Below, piece after piece: positions 53,134 through 62,746 of a stretch of 63,672 nt of DNA. Made by a program: the position numbers and the translations under genes. Where the stretch lies: NCBI RefSeq assembly GCF_000255655.1, contig NZ_JH636436.1:957765-1021436 (forward strand), given 5' to 3'. Each line of letters opens with the position of its first letter. Positions within the stretch are counted from its first letter, which is position 1. Source of the DNA: Schlesneria paludicola DSM 18645 (GTDB lineage Bacteria; Planctomycetota; Planctomycetia; Planctomycetales; Planctomycetaceae). The notes below the pieces were generated by a model. That model searched no databases and was not told the origin of the DNA. It saw nothing but the letters and a program-made list of their open reading frames with translations.

Positions 53134-54915
53134 CTATTTGTCTTCTTCCACTTTGACATCCTCAGGCTTCGTTGCGGCGGTGTCGGGATTTTCATTTCCC
53201 GGCTCCATGGGGGCGTCAGATTCAGCCGTCTCGCCTTCGGCGGTTGCAGATTCCGATGCGGTCTCGGTGGGTTGGCCTTCTGTTTCCGTCGCAGGCTGTT
53301 CGGTTGTTGCAGGATTCGATTCGTCCGTGGCGGCTTCTGGGGTCGTCTCGGCCGGGGTCACACCTGGGGCAACCTCTTCCGGCGGTTCAGGCATCTTTTG
53401 ATAAAGCGTGAAGATGCCGCAGATCGTGACCTGGGCCATCACGGGGTCGGCGAGCGATTTTTGAAGGCTGGCTTCGGCCGTAGCGTACGCGGGATCAAAA
53501 TCCCGCGCGGCACCACCGGGTGGGAACCCGCCCGCGCCCCCTGGGAACCCACCGGCTCCACCTGGGAATCCGCCCATGGCCGGTCGGCCTCCGCCAAATG
53601 GGGCCACGGCACCGCCACGATTCATGCCTCGTGGACGTTCATCATCATCCCCGTTGTTGTTATTGAATCGACCCATGCCAGGCCGCACTCCAGGGGCCGC
53701 GCGATTCACGTTCGCTTGTTGCGAGATTTCGTCTTCATGTCGACGAGCCATCTGGACTCGAATGACTTCGACCGGCAGGTCCGAGCCTTCGCTCGACGTC
53801 AGTTCTGCGATCAGGTCGGGGATCTTCGTGTGATCCATCGTGACCGACAGATAAAACCCGCGGGTCTTAAACGGTTTGCCTTCTTCTTTTGAGATGTAGC
53901 GCGTGAGTGGCTTGCTGGCCATTCCGCCACCAATACCGCCTAATGCCACCTCGTCCGAATCGCGTGTCCCCGCCATAAACTCTCTGCGGCCGCCGCCGAG
54001 TCCTCCGCCCCCGCCCATGGGGTTTCCGGCCTGAGTCCCACCGATTTGCGAGCCACCGCTGCCGTCCTCGCCGAATTCTTCACTGGGGTCGAATTCCGCA
54101 GAGATGGGCGGAAGAGGTCCCGCGGCCGCACCGGGGGCTCCCGGCATTCCAGCACGACCACCGCCCGCCATGCGACCTTTCGAAATAAAATCTTCTTCGT
54201 CTCCGCCAAGCTTTCCAGCACCGAAACCGCCGCCTATTGGTGCTCCAGCTTCGCCGCCCGCCGCCTTGGGGCCACCGCCGCGGAGCTGTAAGTCGGTGAT
54301 GACGTGGATGGCGGCGTCGTTTCGTGAGACATCCGGTCCGCCGTTCACGTTATCGATCGATTGGAACAATCGTTCCATCAGCCACAGGTCTTCCTTCACT
54401 TCCCACATCATCTCGGATGTGACTTCGTTGATGCGGTTCCAGGGTTGACGCCTGAGGATCAAGTACATGTTTTCCAGAGGAAAAGAGACGATTCCTTTTC
54501 CGGTATAGTCCAGTGGATTGAGTTTTCTCCAGACCTTCTGAACTTCGTCTTCGTACGAGAGGCGGATCGATTCCATGCTCTGGGGCGTAAACAGACCCCA
54601 GTAGCCGCCATTCAGACCGACGCCGTCGGGCCAGGTCATCATCGTCGCCAACTGGCGCTTCCACAGGCCCGACTGGGTGCGAGCAATCGCTCGTTCCTGT
54701 TCGGAGTTGATGTCACTCAGTTTTTTCGTCCAGTCCTCATTCGGAATGGTGCCCTGGGGAACTTTCTTGAACGCCTTATCAATATCCGACTTGCGGGTGG
54801 CGATCTTGGCAGCCAGGGCGGCCGTCGACATCCACCAGCCAACCAGCGTCATGACGATGGCGACGCCCAAGAGAATCCAGAATTTCTGTTTCAGGATTGG
54901 TTCGAGGCGTTCCAT
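53134..54915 (-). CDS. PilM-cluster protein, Gly-rich, one membrane helix
   Basis: A protein of 593 residues, second in the PilM cluster. The N-terminal membrane helix is FWILLGVAIVMTLVGWWMST. A helical region follows (about 35-200: KKLSDINSEQERAIARTQSG). The central part is Gly/Pro-rich and includes GGFPGGAGGFPGGAGGFPPG, probably disordered. The end is acidic and Thr/Glu-rich. This single helix plus coiled-coil layout is PilO-like, but homology was not recognised. It starts 138 bases after the pilM-like stop and ends 184 bases before the next gene. Confidence 0.65.
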   Translation of the reverse strand: MERLEPILKQKFWILLGVAIVMTLVGWWMSTAALAAKIATRKSDIDKAFKKVPQGTIPNEDWTKKLSDINSEQERAIARTQSGLWKRQLATMMTWPDGVGLNGGYWGLFTPQSMESIRLSYEDEVQKVWRKLNPLDYTGKGIVSFPLENMYLILRRQPWNRINEVTSEMMWEVKEDLWLMERLFQSIDNVNGGPDVSRNDAAIHVITDLQLRGGGPKAAGGEAGAPIGGGFGAGKLGGDEEDFISKGRMAGGGRAGMPGAPGAAAGPLPPISAEFDPSEEFGEDGSGGSQIGGTQAGNPMGGGGGLGGGRREFMAGTRDSDEVALGGIGGGMASKPLTRYISKEEGKPFKTRGFYLSVTMDHTKIPDLIAELTSSEGSDLPVEVIRVQMARRHEDEISQQANVNRAAPGVRPGMGRFNNNNGDDDERPRGMNRGGAVAPFGGGRPAMGGFPGGAGGFPGGAGGFPPGGAARDFDPAYATAEASLQKSLADPVMAQVTICGIFTLYQKMPEPPEEVAPGVTPAETTPEAATDESNPATTEQPATETEGQPTETASESATAEGETAESDAPMEPGNENPDTAATKPEDVKVEEDK

Positions 54916-55052
54916 GATTTCACCTTCAATACAAACGGCTGGCAGAACAATTGACAGATTGTGCGAAACAGGTCTTCAAGGCTTTGAGACTGATCGTCTC
55001 TGCAGGATGATTCGTGAGCAGTGAGTGACTCGCGAACATCGACAAGCAACGT

Positions 55053-57290
55053 TTACTGGTTCGAGGCCGTGGCATCTGGATTCGCAGGAGCCACGGGCGG
55101 CCAAGCCTTGCGGTCGGCCGGAAGTGTTGGTTTCCAGGCAAAGGCAATTTTGAAGGTGGTTCGATGCAGCGTCAGTTCCCGCTCCATCGAGTCGGCTTTG
55201 CCCTGATTCGGGCGATTCGCCGGCTGACGCAATGGTTGCTGGCCAATGATATTGGGCTGGCGAGGATTCGGATTGAAGTTCCCACCCGCTAATGGGTTCC
55301 CCCCGGGAACCGCCGGCGTGAACAGCACCTTTTCAGATGGTGTGGCGTCGATAATCGTGGCGTGTGAGATACCAATCAGCCGGACCGGAACAAACGATGC
55401 CTGTCCACCCGATTTGGTTTCCGGAATGACCACCCAATCCTGCAGGTTCTTGAGGAACTTATTGGCAACGTATTGTGCCCCCTGTTCGTCAAGGTGCTGA
55501 GCTCCCTCGATATGATGGTAGTGCACACCCTCTAGCGTAAAGACGTAGCCAGGTCCGCTTGGAGCGACCGTCTTGTCTTTGACTTCGTAGCCAGGAACTT
55601 TAATCACTTTGGCAGGCGGGGCTGATGTCTTGAACTCGGAGACAGGAGGTGCCCCCGGTTCGGGTGGGGCCACTGGCGCCGCGGGTGCTGCTTCGGCGGG
55701 AGTCGAGCCGTCGGAATCTTCCCGCAGGTAGCCCTTGGCCGACTCCGTAAAGATCGTTGCGTCGCTAAACCAGGTTCCCAGTTCGTCATATTTTTTCGAT
55801 TTGATCCCACGGATCGAGATACGTTCCATCTTCGGAATGGCAAGCTCGTCGCGATTGTTGTCGAGATCCCGAGGCAATGACTCGTCGATTGCCTTGTAGA
55901 TCTCGAGCCAGTCTTCTCGCGTATCCAGTGTCGTGATCAGAGCTTTGCCCGAAGTCTCCAGATCTTTGTTCTTCGCCTTCGCTGCATCGTATTTCCCTTG
56001 CAGCGTATTCTTTTCGCTTTCAATCTTCGTGGCTTCGGACTCGGCTTCACCGAACTGAGCGACACTGACCGAGCTCAAGACATTTCCGAAACCGGCGGCT
56101 GACGTTGCCAGACCCAGCATCAGCGTCGCCGCGGTGGCAACGGCCCAAGGCTTCTTCCGGCGGATCTTCCGTTCCGTGACGATCTCGGGCGGCAGCAAAT
56201 TCGTGTGGATGTCGGTCAGCTTCAGGCACTGCAGCGCCAATCCGTAGGGCACGCAGAACGTCAGCAGGTTTTCTTGGAAGAGCGGGGCGTTCAGCACATG
56301 GTCGCCGACCAGCGACTTGAACGTGTCGACACGTTCGACCTCGTACTGCAGGTTCTGCTGCAGGAACTTTTGCAAACCGGCCAGGCGGAAGCCGTTTCCA
56401 ACGCCGATCAGCCGCGAGATCTTCGCACTGCGATTTACGCTCGAAAAGAAGCCGATCGACCGCTGGATTTCGGCCACATAATCATTGAACACCGGACGTA
56501 AGGCCTGGAAGACGGCCCGGGGGTCAGGTGATTTCGTGGCGTTGCATTTCAGGTGTTCGGCCTTGGCGAACGTCAGCTTCATTTCCTTGGTGAGCGCGCG
56601 GGTGAAGTGATTTCCCCCGACGGGCATATTTCTGATCCAAATTTTCTTGCCGTTCGTCACGATCAGGGTCGTGGCATCGGAGCCCATGTCGACGACGACC
56701 GAGTATTCGTCGTTCGATTCACGGGGTTGGTCGTTGCGATAACCCAGCCGGTCGTAGCACAGGAAGTTGTACAGCGACAGCGGCGCAATCTGGATCAGCT
56801 CGACTTCGACTTTCTTTTCCAGAAACGGCTGCAGATGGTGCTGAACCTGTTCGCGCTTCATGGCAAACAAACCGACTTCACCGTCGAGCAGATAGCCGCT
56901 TTCTTCGATCCCGCCGCCGAGAGCCTGGAAGTCCCAGATCACTTCCTCCAAGGGGAAGGGGATCTGCTGGCGGGCTTCATACTTCACAATCTCTGCAACT
57001 TTGCTTTGCTCAACCGGCGGGAGCTGGATGAACTTCGCCAACGCGTTCTGGCCGGGAAGGCTGATCGCCACCAAGTCCGATCCGATCGGATTGCGCGATA
57101 AGAACGTTTCTAACGCCTGTCGAATCAGGTCGTCGGGAACGGCGTCAGGCTGATTCAAGAGCTTCGGATGCGCCACATAGTCGTAAGCGACCGCCACGAC
57201 CTGCTCGGCGTTTTCCGCATAGCGAAGCTTGATCGCTTTCAGGCCTGCTTGACCGATCTCGATCCCCCAGGCCGATTTGTTTTCCGCCAT
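55053..57290 (-). CDS. pilM: PilM-like ATPase fused to PilN-like region
   Basis: A protein of 745 residues. The first 355 residues are a PilM/actin-like ATPase domain: AWGIEIGQAGLKAIKLRYAE, VVDMGSDATTLIVTNG and LIGVGNGFRLAGLQKFL. A membrane helix follows (WAVATAATLMLGLATSAAGF), then a coiled coil and periplasmic-type domain, as in PilN. In most bacteria PilM and PilN are separate proteins that bind each other; here they seem joined. It is the first gene of the cluster and would recruit the other inner-membrane subunits for pseudopilin assembly. The ATG at 57290 opens MAENKS. Confidence 0.85.
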   Translation of the reverse strand: MAENKSAWGIEIGQAGLKAIKLRYAENAEQVVAVAYDYVAHPKLLNQPDAVPDDLIRQALETFLSRNPIGSDLVAISLPGQNALAKFIQLPPVEQSKVAEIVKYEARQQIPFPLEEVIWDFQALGGGIEESGYLLDGEVGLFAMKREQVQHHLQPFLEKKVEVELIQIAPLSLYNFLCYDRLGYRNDQPRESNDEYSVVVDMGSDATTLIVTNGKKIWIRNMPVGGNHFTRALTKEMKLTFAKAEHLKCNATKSPDPRAVFQALRPVFNDYVAEIQRSIGFFSSVNRSAKISRLIGVGNGFRLAGLQKFLQQNLQYEVERVDTFKSLVGDHVLNAPLFQENLLTFCVPYGLALQCLKLTDIHTNLLPPEIVTERKIRRKKPWAVATAATLMLGLATSAAGFGNVLSSVSVAQFGEAESEATKIESEKNTLQGKYDAAKAKNKDLETSGKALITTLDTREDWLEIYKAIDESLPRDLDNNRDELAIPKMERISIRGIKSKKYDELGTWFSDATIFTESAKGYLREDSDGSTPAEAAPAAPVAPPEPGAPPVSEFKTSAPPAKVIKVPGYEVKDKTVAPSGPGYVFTLEGVHYHHIEGAQHLDEQGAQYVANKFLKNLQDWVVIPETKSGGQASFVPVRLIGISHATIIDATPSEKVLFTPAVPGGNPLAGGNFNPNPRQPNIIGQQPLRQPANRPNQGKADSMERELTLHRTTFKIAFAWKPTLPADRKAWPPVAPANPDATASNQ

Positions 57291-57802
57291 GACCAAATCT
57301 TTCACACAGAAGAGATGACGAAGGCTTCCTGGCCCAGCGATTCAGAAGCCCAGCGATTCAGATGATTCCGACGTCCAGATGGAAACCCGTTGTGATCGGC
57401 GGCTTCCGTCGATCAAAGTCTAACAAGCACAACAGATTACTGATGATATGAGCGGCAAGACACCCGCAAACCTTCGGAAAAATCTAAACTCAAGAAATAC
57501 TTGCGGTTTGCGACAAAGTCAACCAGAAGAAACCGAACGGCGGCATGAAAACAGACGATCGCGGACAGGATCGCAGAATGAAGCGGATCACACCGAATTC
57601 GACAGGTCTCCGCAACGTCTTTGACGAACGATTTGATCCGAAAGTTCCGAAGAAATTCCGCGAATCTTCTGAGAATTCGCTCACGTTCAAGTTGACCCGT
57701 TCGAGAATTGATCGGCTTGCTATCTGAATGATTGGTTCGCCGATATGATTCTTGACATCCCAACCACCGAAAACCCTTCAAAATAGGGCTGAATTCACGG
57801 CG
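57291..57802. other. Divergent spacer between pilM and the glycosidase-like gene
   Basis: About 510 bases without a credible gene. It is moderately AT-rich near 57425-57500, suitable for promoters of both genes. A short plus-strand frame at 57545-57727 has no family likeness. Confidence 0.35.
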
Positions 57803-60800
57803 ATGAAGTCTCTTGAAATCCTCGTTCTGATTCCCTGCCATAGTTTGGATGACTTTCCTTCGGAACAGACCGATCAGCCGGCCGCCAGCCTGTTGAACTC
57901 GTTCGCGGTCGCGTTCCATCCCGCTTTGCTGATCGCGGCGAACGAATTTCCGCGATGGCATCGTGCCGATGATCCACCGCTGCCCCGGCGTGGCCAACTG
58001 ATCTTCGTGCCCACCGTTTCCAATGACTGGCTGCCGCATGGTTGGGTCGAAAATGCGCGCCAGGATGGAGCGATCGTCGTCGCCGATCTTTCCGACCGTC
58101 AGGAAATGATCGCGGCCGCACTCGAAGCCGTTCGGTGCGAGCCGTGCCCCGCCATCGAAGATCCCAATGCCTCGTCGCCGGACAGTGAATCCGCTGACAG
58201 CGAAACCGCGGACTCTGCCGCGAATCTGCAGGACGCGACCGGACCCGTCGGTGACGTTGCCACTGAGAGAGTCGATACTGGTGAGACCGTCGATATTGGC
58301 GAACCGCAGGCAGAGCCGCTGGACGAGCACCTCACGCAAGAATCGATCGAGGCACTGTTCGAGCAGGATCTGGTTCAAGATTTTCTGGCCCTCGGGACCT
58401 GCTGGCTGTTGATTGAACTGCTGACCCGCAAGATGCGACAGTACGGCAATGTCGACGAATCGCGTTTCTTCCAGCGGATGCAGTCCTCGGCGAAAGCAAC
58501 CGAGGCCGACGATCGCGAGACCGCCGTCACGCACCTGCGAGCCTGCTTTGAAATGCTGCTTGAAGCCCGCGAACGCTTCTATCCCGTCGAATGCTATCTG
58601 CTGGACATGTGCCTGGCGGTACCCGACGTCGACCCCGAACAGTTGCTGCCTGAACTGCAGCAGCCGGTCCCCTTCAGCCTGCTGACGACCTCGCATGATC
58701 TCTCCTCGATTCGAGCCAAGGTTCCGGAATTGGATGCGGCATTGGCCGAGGCCTTGCAGGCGGGGCGAGTCAGCATCGTGGGGGGTGAAGATCGAGAAAC
58801 GTCGCTGCCATTGATCCCGCTGGAGTCGGCGCTGTACCACCTGGAGGCGGGGCGTTCCGAACTTCGGCAGGTGGCCGGCAAGGCTCCCGTCGTCTGGGGC
58901 CGCCGTCGATTCGGGCTGTCGGCGCTGCTGCCGCAACTGCTGAGTAAATTCGGGTTTCGTGCGGCACTGCACGTCGTCCTGGATGACGGGATTTATCCCG
59001 ACGCGGAGTACACGAAACTGCGCTGGCGAGGCGTCGATGGCACGCTGATCGACGCGTTGAGCCGCATACCGCTCGCAAGTGACGGGGCGGCCAGCTATTT
59101 GCGATTCCCGGCTCGCATGTCGGAATCGATGGACCATGACCAGGTCGCTGGATTGATCCTCGCCCGGTGGCCGACTGTTTCCGGGCCCTGGTTTGAAGAT
59201 TTGCGACGTTCGCAAAAGTACGCTCCTTGTCTCGGGCGATTCATCACACTGGATCGATTCTTCGAACAGACCGAGATTCCGGGGCAGTTGAGCACTCATA
59301 AGCCCGGTGAATATTTCTCGCCGATGCTGATTCAGCACGTCGCTCGACGCGAAGCGAACCCCATCGGCCGCTATACCGCTCACGCACTGCGCCGCCGAAC
59401 GTTCGACACGGCAACCTGGTTCCACGCCATGTCGCGCGCCTTACGCGGGCAGTCGGTCGATTCTGCGGCTTGGCGAGCACTCGAGCAGGATTTGGAAGCC
59501 GCGACACCGACGGCACAGACCGAGTTTCCAGAGACCGCTGCGTCGTCGCTCGCCCAAGTTCTGGAATCCGGTTCGGCCGAGATTGCCCGGCTGGTGATGC
59601 ACGGCACCGCACCGGGCCGTGGATTCTTGGTCGTGAATTCGCTGTCGTTTTCTCGTCGAGTCGTCGTACCGTTGCCGCCTCAGGTGGCTCCCCCGTCGCT
59701 GGGTGGACCCGTCAAGGCGGTCGATGTGGACGCCGCCGACCGATCGCGATCGGCCTGCGTCGTCGAGATTCCCGGATCGGGCTATGCCTGGATTCCGGCC
59801 GGTCCCGCCGGGGCATCCTGGCCCATTCCCAAGCAGCCACTGGCGGAAAAGGGACTGCTGAGAAACGATTTGTTTGAAGTCGCAATCAACGAACGAACGG
59901 GCGGCATCGGTCATATCCGGTTTCATCATCAGCGGTCGAAACGGCTGAGTCAGCAATTGTCATTTCGATTCCCGCGCGAGCGAACGATCACCGTCGGGCC
60001 GGAACCCGAAGATCGGATCAAGTCGCAATATGCCGATATGCGCTGTCTGGGGCAGGACGTGGTCCGCAATGGAACGGGTTGTGGTGAAATCGTGACCTGG
60101 GGCGAGATCATTGATCAAGCCACGAACGATCGCCTGGCGTCATTCCGTCAAAATGTTCGTGTCTGGCGAGGGCTGTCGACGGTTGAGATCGAGATTGAAC
60201 TGACCGACGTCAAAGTTCCCGACGGCGACCCGTGGAACCATTATTTTACCTCGCGCTTCGCGTGGAACGACAGCACGGCCGCCATCACTCGAGGAATCTA
60301 TCATTCCGCGCATGAGTACGTGGGCGAGCGGTTTGAAACGTCGGATTACATCGAAGTGGCGTCGGAAGATGAGCGATTGACGATCGTACCACACGGCTTG
60401 CCGTTTCATCGACAGGCCGGACCGCGCATGGTCGATTCGATGCTGGTTGTGGCCGGAGAGGCCGAACGTCGGTTCAAATTCACGGTGGCGATCGATTCGC
60501 CATACCCGCTCGAAGCCGCGTGGAATGCGACAACGCCCGCCCCGGTCATTGTCACCGAACAAGGTCAACCGCGTGGCGGAGCGAACGGGTGGTTCTTTCA
60601 AGTCGATTCACGAAACGTGCAGATCACGCGCATCCTTGAGGCGTTTGATCCCTCCCATGTCGTCTCACCACTCGAGCAATTCACGCATTCGTCGGTCCCG
60701 CATGATCCTGGGTTTGCACTCCGGCTGATCGAAACTGAGGGGCGTTCGAAATCCGTGAAGCTGCGTTACATCCGCACGCCGACCTATGCGCGCAAACGCG

Positions 60801-60913
60801 ACTTCCGCGGTGAGACCATTACAGAGCTGAATATTGTTCAGGATGCGGTGGTCGTCGAACTGACGGCGTATGAGGTGGTGGATCTTGAGCTTCGATTCGG
60901 CAAGACGTCGTAA
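57803..60913 (+). CDS. Large glycoside-hydrolase-like protein (GH38/57 style)
   Basis: A protein of 1036 residues. The N-terminal part (about 1-90, then 190-560) looks like the deacetylase/beta-alpha barrel type of GH38 or GH57 families (LEILVLIPCHSLDDFP, VVWGRRRFGLSALLPQLLSK). The second half has the beta-sandwich of alpha-mannosidase-like enzymes: GRGFLVVNSLSFSRRVVVPL, LLRNDLFEVAINERTGGIGH and WNHYFTSRFAWND. A Ser/Asp-rich insert lies at about 115-170. No signal peptide is present. A role in breaking or remodelling glycans is inferred; catalytic residues were not located. The ATG at 57803 is chosen because it begins the conserved part. Confidence 0.65.
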   Translation: MKSLEILVLIPCHSLDDFPSEQTDQPAASLLNSFAVAFHPALLIAANEFPRWHRADDPPLPRRGQLIFVPTVSNDWLPHGWVENARQDGAIVVADLSDRQEMIAAALEAVRCEPCPAIEDPNASSPDSESADSETADSAANLQDATGPVGDVATERVDTGETVDIGEPQAEPLDEHLTQESIEALFEQDLVQDFLALGTCWLLIELLTRKMRQYGNVDESRFFQRMQSSAKATEADDRETAVTHLRACFEMLLEARERFYPVECYLLDMCLAVPDVDPEQLLPELQQPVPFSLLTTSHDLSSIRAKVPELDAALAEALQAGRVSIVGGEDRETSLPLIPLESALYHLEAGRSELRQVAGKAPVVWGRRRFGLSALLPQLLSKFGFRAALHVVLDDGIYPDAEYTKLRWRGVDGTLIDALSRIPLASDGAASYLRFPARMSESMDHDQVAGLILARWPTVSGPWFEDLRRSQKYAPCLGRFITLDRFFEQTEIPGQLSTHKPGEYFSPMLIQHVARREANPIGRYTAHALRRRTFDTATWFHAMSRALRGQSVDSAAWRALEQDLEAATPTAQTEFPETAASSLAQVLESGSAEIARLVMHGTAPGRGFLVVNSLSFSRRVVVPLPPQVAPPSLGGPVKAVDVDAADRSRSACVVEIPGSGYAWIPAGPAGASWPIPKQPLAEKGLLRNDLFEVAINERTGGIGHIRFHHQRSKRLSQQLSFRFPRERTITVGPEPEDRIKSQYADMRCLGQDVVRNGTGCGEIVTWGEIIDQATNDRLASFRQNVRVWRGLSTVEIEIELTDVKVPDGDPWNHYFTSRFAWNDSTAAITRGIYHSAHEYVGERFETSDYIEVASEDERLTIVPHGLPFHRQAGPRMVDSMLVVAGEAERRFKFTVAIDSPYPLEAAWNATTPAPVIVTEQGQPRGGANGWFFQVDSRNVQITRILEAFDPSHVVSPLEQFTHSSVPHDPGFALRLIETEGRSKSVKLRYIRTPTYARKRDFRGETITELNIVQDAVVVELTAYEVVDLELRFGKTS

Positions 60914-61130
60914 GCCCCACGACGCGCAGTGCCATTTCAGTGTGGTTTGTGGTTCGGATCGTCCGTTCATTGCCATCCTTATCTTCTGTACGTTGTCGTT
61001 ACCAAGCTCTCGTTTTCCTCGTTTTCTCGTTACCAACCTCCGCTTGATAACGCCCATTGAAGTGTTGACTTCCGTCAAATGGGACTGCGACCTGAGACCT
61101 CTCCGCCCGCATGTGCAGCGCATGCCGAAG

Positions 61131-61156
61131 CGTTGCCAAGCTCCCGCTTGGCAACG
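61131..61156 (+). repeat. 26-bp palindrome, copy 1
   Basis: CGTTGCCAAGC-TCCC-GCTTGGCAACG: perfect 11-bp arms and a 4-base loop. Copy 2 at 61577 is its exact reverse complement. It may be a REP-like unit. Confidence 0.65.
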
Positions 61157-61576
61157 AGGGAATTGCCGACCTGTAAGGCAACGCTGTGAAGGGTTTTTGG
61201 GACCTTGGAAAGTCGTCAAGTTGCGTCGCAGATCTTCAGGCCCGATTGGGCCTGAGGAAAACAGATCGACTACGCGGTCCATATGAACTTATGCTTCGTC
61301 TTGATTGGAACTTGAAACCTCAACCCAAAATGTTTCACGGCGTTGCCTTACACGCCTTCGTATCATTTCCCAGACCGAATCCCGGGCCGTCGGTTGCCTT
61401 TGCGGTCTTTGACCCGGGCTGGTGGAATGGCCGCCCCTGCGGGACTCAAGAGAACGCCCGCAAATGCCTGTTTTCTAACTATCAATCTCCCGCTTGAGAG
61501 CGCCTCTTGCGATCGGGTTTTCCCTCGGGAGAAAGGTGGCGTGGGTCTCGCGTGTACACTTCCGGTGTGTAGGAAG

Positions 61577-61602
61577 CGTTGCCAAGCGGGAGCTTGGCAA
61601 CG
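61577..61602 (-). repeat. 26-bp palindrome, copy 2
   Basis: CGTTGCCAAGC-GGGA-GCTTGGCAACG: same arms as the unit at 61131, with the loop reversed-complemented, and 445 bases apart from it. Degraded relatives such as CGTTACCAAGCTCTCG occur at about 60997-61012. Confidence 0.65.
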
Positions 61603-61829
61603 AGGAGGCGAGTGACGCAAGCGCGGTGTAGCTTCTACTCATAAAGCGCAGCGAGATGTTTTTTTACTCGCATTGTCAAAGTTCAAGTTCGCGCCCCCCC
61701 GAAATTGAACACGTTGATTCTATTGATCGTTATGTTTCTGATTATCTTATTTCGTAAGGACTTAGGTGTGCTCATCGGACATTGAAATGTTGAGCATGTT
61801 GATCGTCTTGGGGGCTTTCCCTGTCTTAG

Positions 61830-61928
61830 TAGCCTGTTGAAGTCTCGTGGGCTGGCTCCGCTCCGATCGAAAGCGCCATGATGCCGTGAACGCCACGATG
61901 TCTGTCCCTTGATTTCAAAGAGCTGCTG
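61830..61928 (-). repeat. Family B palindromic element, degraded copy B3
   Basis: The left end AGCCTGTTGAAGT, then GGGCTGGCTCCG, and a right part with CTGTCCCTTGATTTCAAA follow the B2 order at about the same length. TTAG stands directly before it, but no matching flank is seen after it. It is a worn copy, and its exact ends are not certain. Confidence 0.55.
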
Positions 61929-62039
61929 GAACGCCTGTTTAGTCGCGAAGGTCACTCGCCCAATGATCATAGGAACTCATTCCACGACGTCAGCGCCAAT
62001 CTTCCAGATGTTTGGAAGACTGGTGAAGTGAAAGCGGAA

Positions 62040-62073
62040 GCAGGCCCCGATCTCGCGCGAGATCGGGGCCTGC
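62040..62073. terminator. Perfect 34-bp palindrome with T-run
   Basis: GCAGGCCCCGATCTCGC pairs with its exact complement GCGAGATCGGGGCCTGC without a loop base, followed by TTTT on the plus strand (62074-62077). It lies 90 bases after the stop of the minus-strand lipoprotein gene and could terminate it. Confidence 0.65.
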
Positions 62074-62164
62074 TTTTCCGTTGAGTTGACGCCGATTTCC
62101 AGTTGGTGCGAGCTTGAGCGCACCGCGATCGCGCTGGATTGGAAATGGTCGCGGGTGGAGTGAG

Positions 62165-62746
62165 TCACGGCGATCCGGTGCGTTTCACCTTTCCTTTGAC
62201 AGGTTTTCCGCTGTGAACCTTCGCGTACGCCGGGGCTGGCTTTTTTGGCTTGCCTTTGACTTCGAGATCGACTTTGAAATCCTTTTCGGGGACGGATTCT
62301 GCGATCTCGATTTTCTTGGCAGGGGCCTCGATGTGGTTGAACAAGTTATTCAGTTGGTCTGGCCCGCTCCATCCACTTGAACCAATTCGCTCCAATCGCT
62401 CGACGAGCATCGAGTATTTCCCGGGGCGAGCGCCATCGCCATCAAGGTACGTCGTGAAGTGAAATTTTCCCCCTTGAGTGGTGACTGTTTTGGGATCGGA
62501 TTGTTGCGGCGCGTTCGCGCCTTCGGGAACAAGTCTGACCATCAGGTCTGAAGCCGGTTCTCCATCGATTGTGATGACTCCTGCAAAGGGAACCACCTTA
62601 TCTCGGTTGGGAATGGCCTTGTTGAGTCGACTTTCGGCACTCTCGCCTCCACAACCGACGAGCAGGCCGCAGGTGATCCAAAGCCGACCGCTTTTTAAGA
62701 AATGAGTCAGAGAGAGATGGCGACGGAGCACGTTGGATGTCGTCAA
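62165..62746 (-). CDS. Predicted lipoprotein with carboxypeptidase-regulatory-like domain
   Basis: A protein of 193 residues. An N-terminal hydrophobic segment ends in a lipobox (LWITCGLLVGCGG, Cys about 32), so the mature protein is likely lipid-anchored. The body has a small beta-sandwich pattern (VVPFAGVITIDGEPASDLMV, GGKFHFTTYLDGDGARPGKY), as in planctomycete carboxypeptidase-regulatory-like proteins. The end is Lys/Pro-rich. In Planctomycetes such genes often stand next to a DUF1559 gene, and the partial DUF1559 gene upstream at 63156 fits this pairing. Confidence 0.78.
   Translation of the reverse strand: MTTSNVLRRHLSLTHFLKSGRLWITCGLLVGCGGESAESRLNKAIPNRDKVVPFAGVITIDGEPASDLMVRLVPEGANAPQQSDPKTVTTQGGKFHFTTYLDGDGARPGKYSMLVERLERIGSSGWSGPDQLNNLFNHIEAPAKKIEIAESVPEKDFKVDLEVKGKPKKPAPAYAKVHSGKPVKGKVKRTGSP

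Larger units (their letters stand above)
60914..62039. other. Gene-free spacer with repeated palindromes
   Basis: Over 1.1 kb with no secure gene. It holds two identical 26-bp palindromes in opposite order (61131 and 61577), smaller hairpins (CAGGCCC-GATT-GGGCCTG near 61237-61254) and a worn family B remnant (61830-61928). The short frames around 61186-61497 and 61343-61615 lie across the repeats and look accidental. Confidence 0.5.

Noticed and set aside
57437..59425. A 662-residue open frame on the minus strand
   Set aside because: It runs antisense to the glycosidase-like gene, is rich in Gln/Arg as expected from the mirrored codon positions, and shows no family motif.
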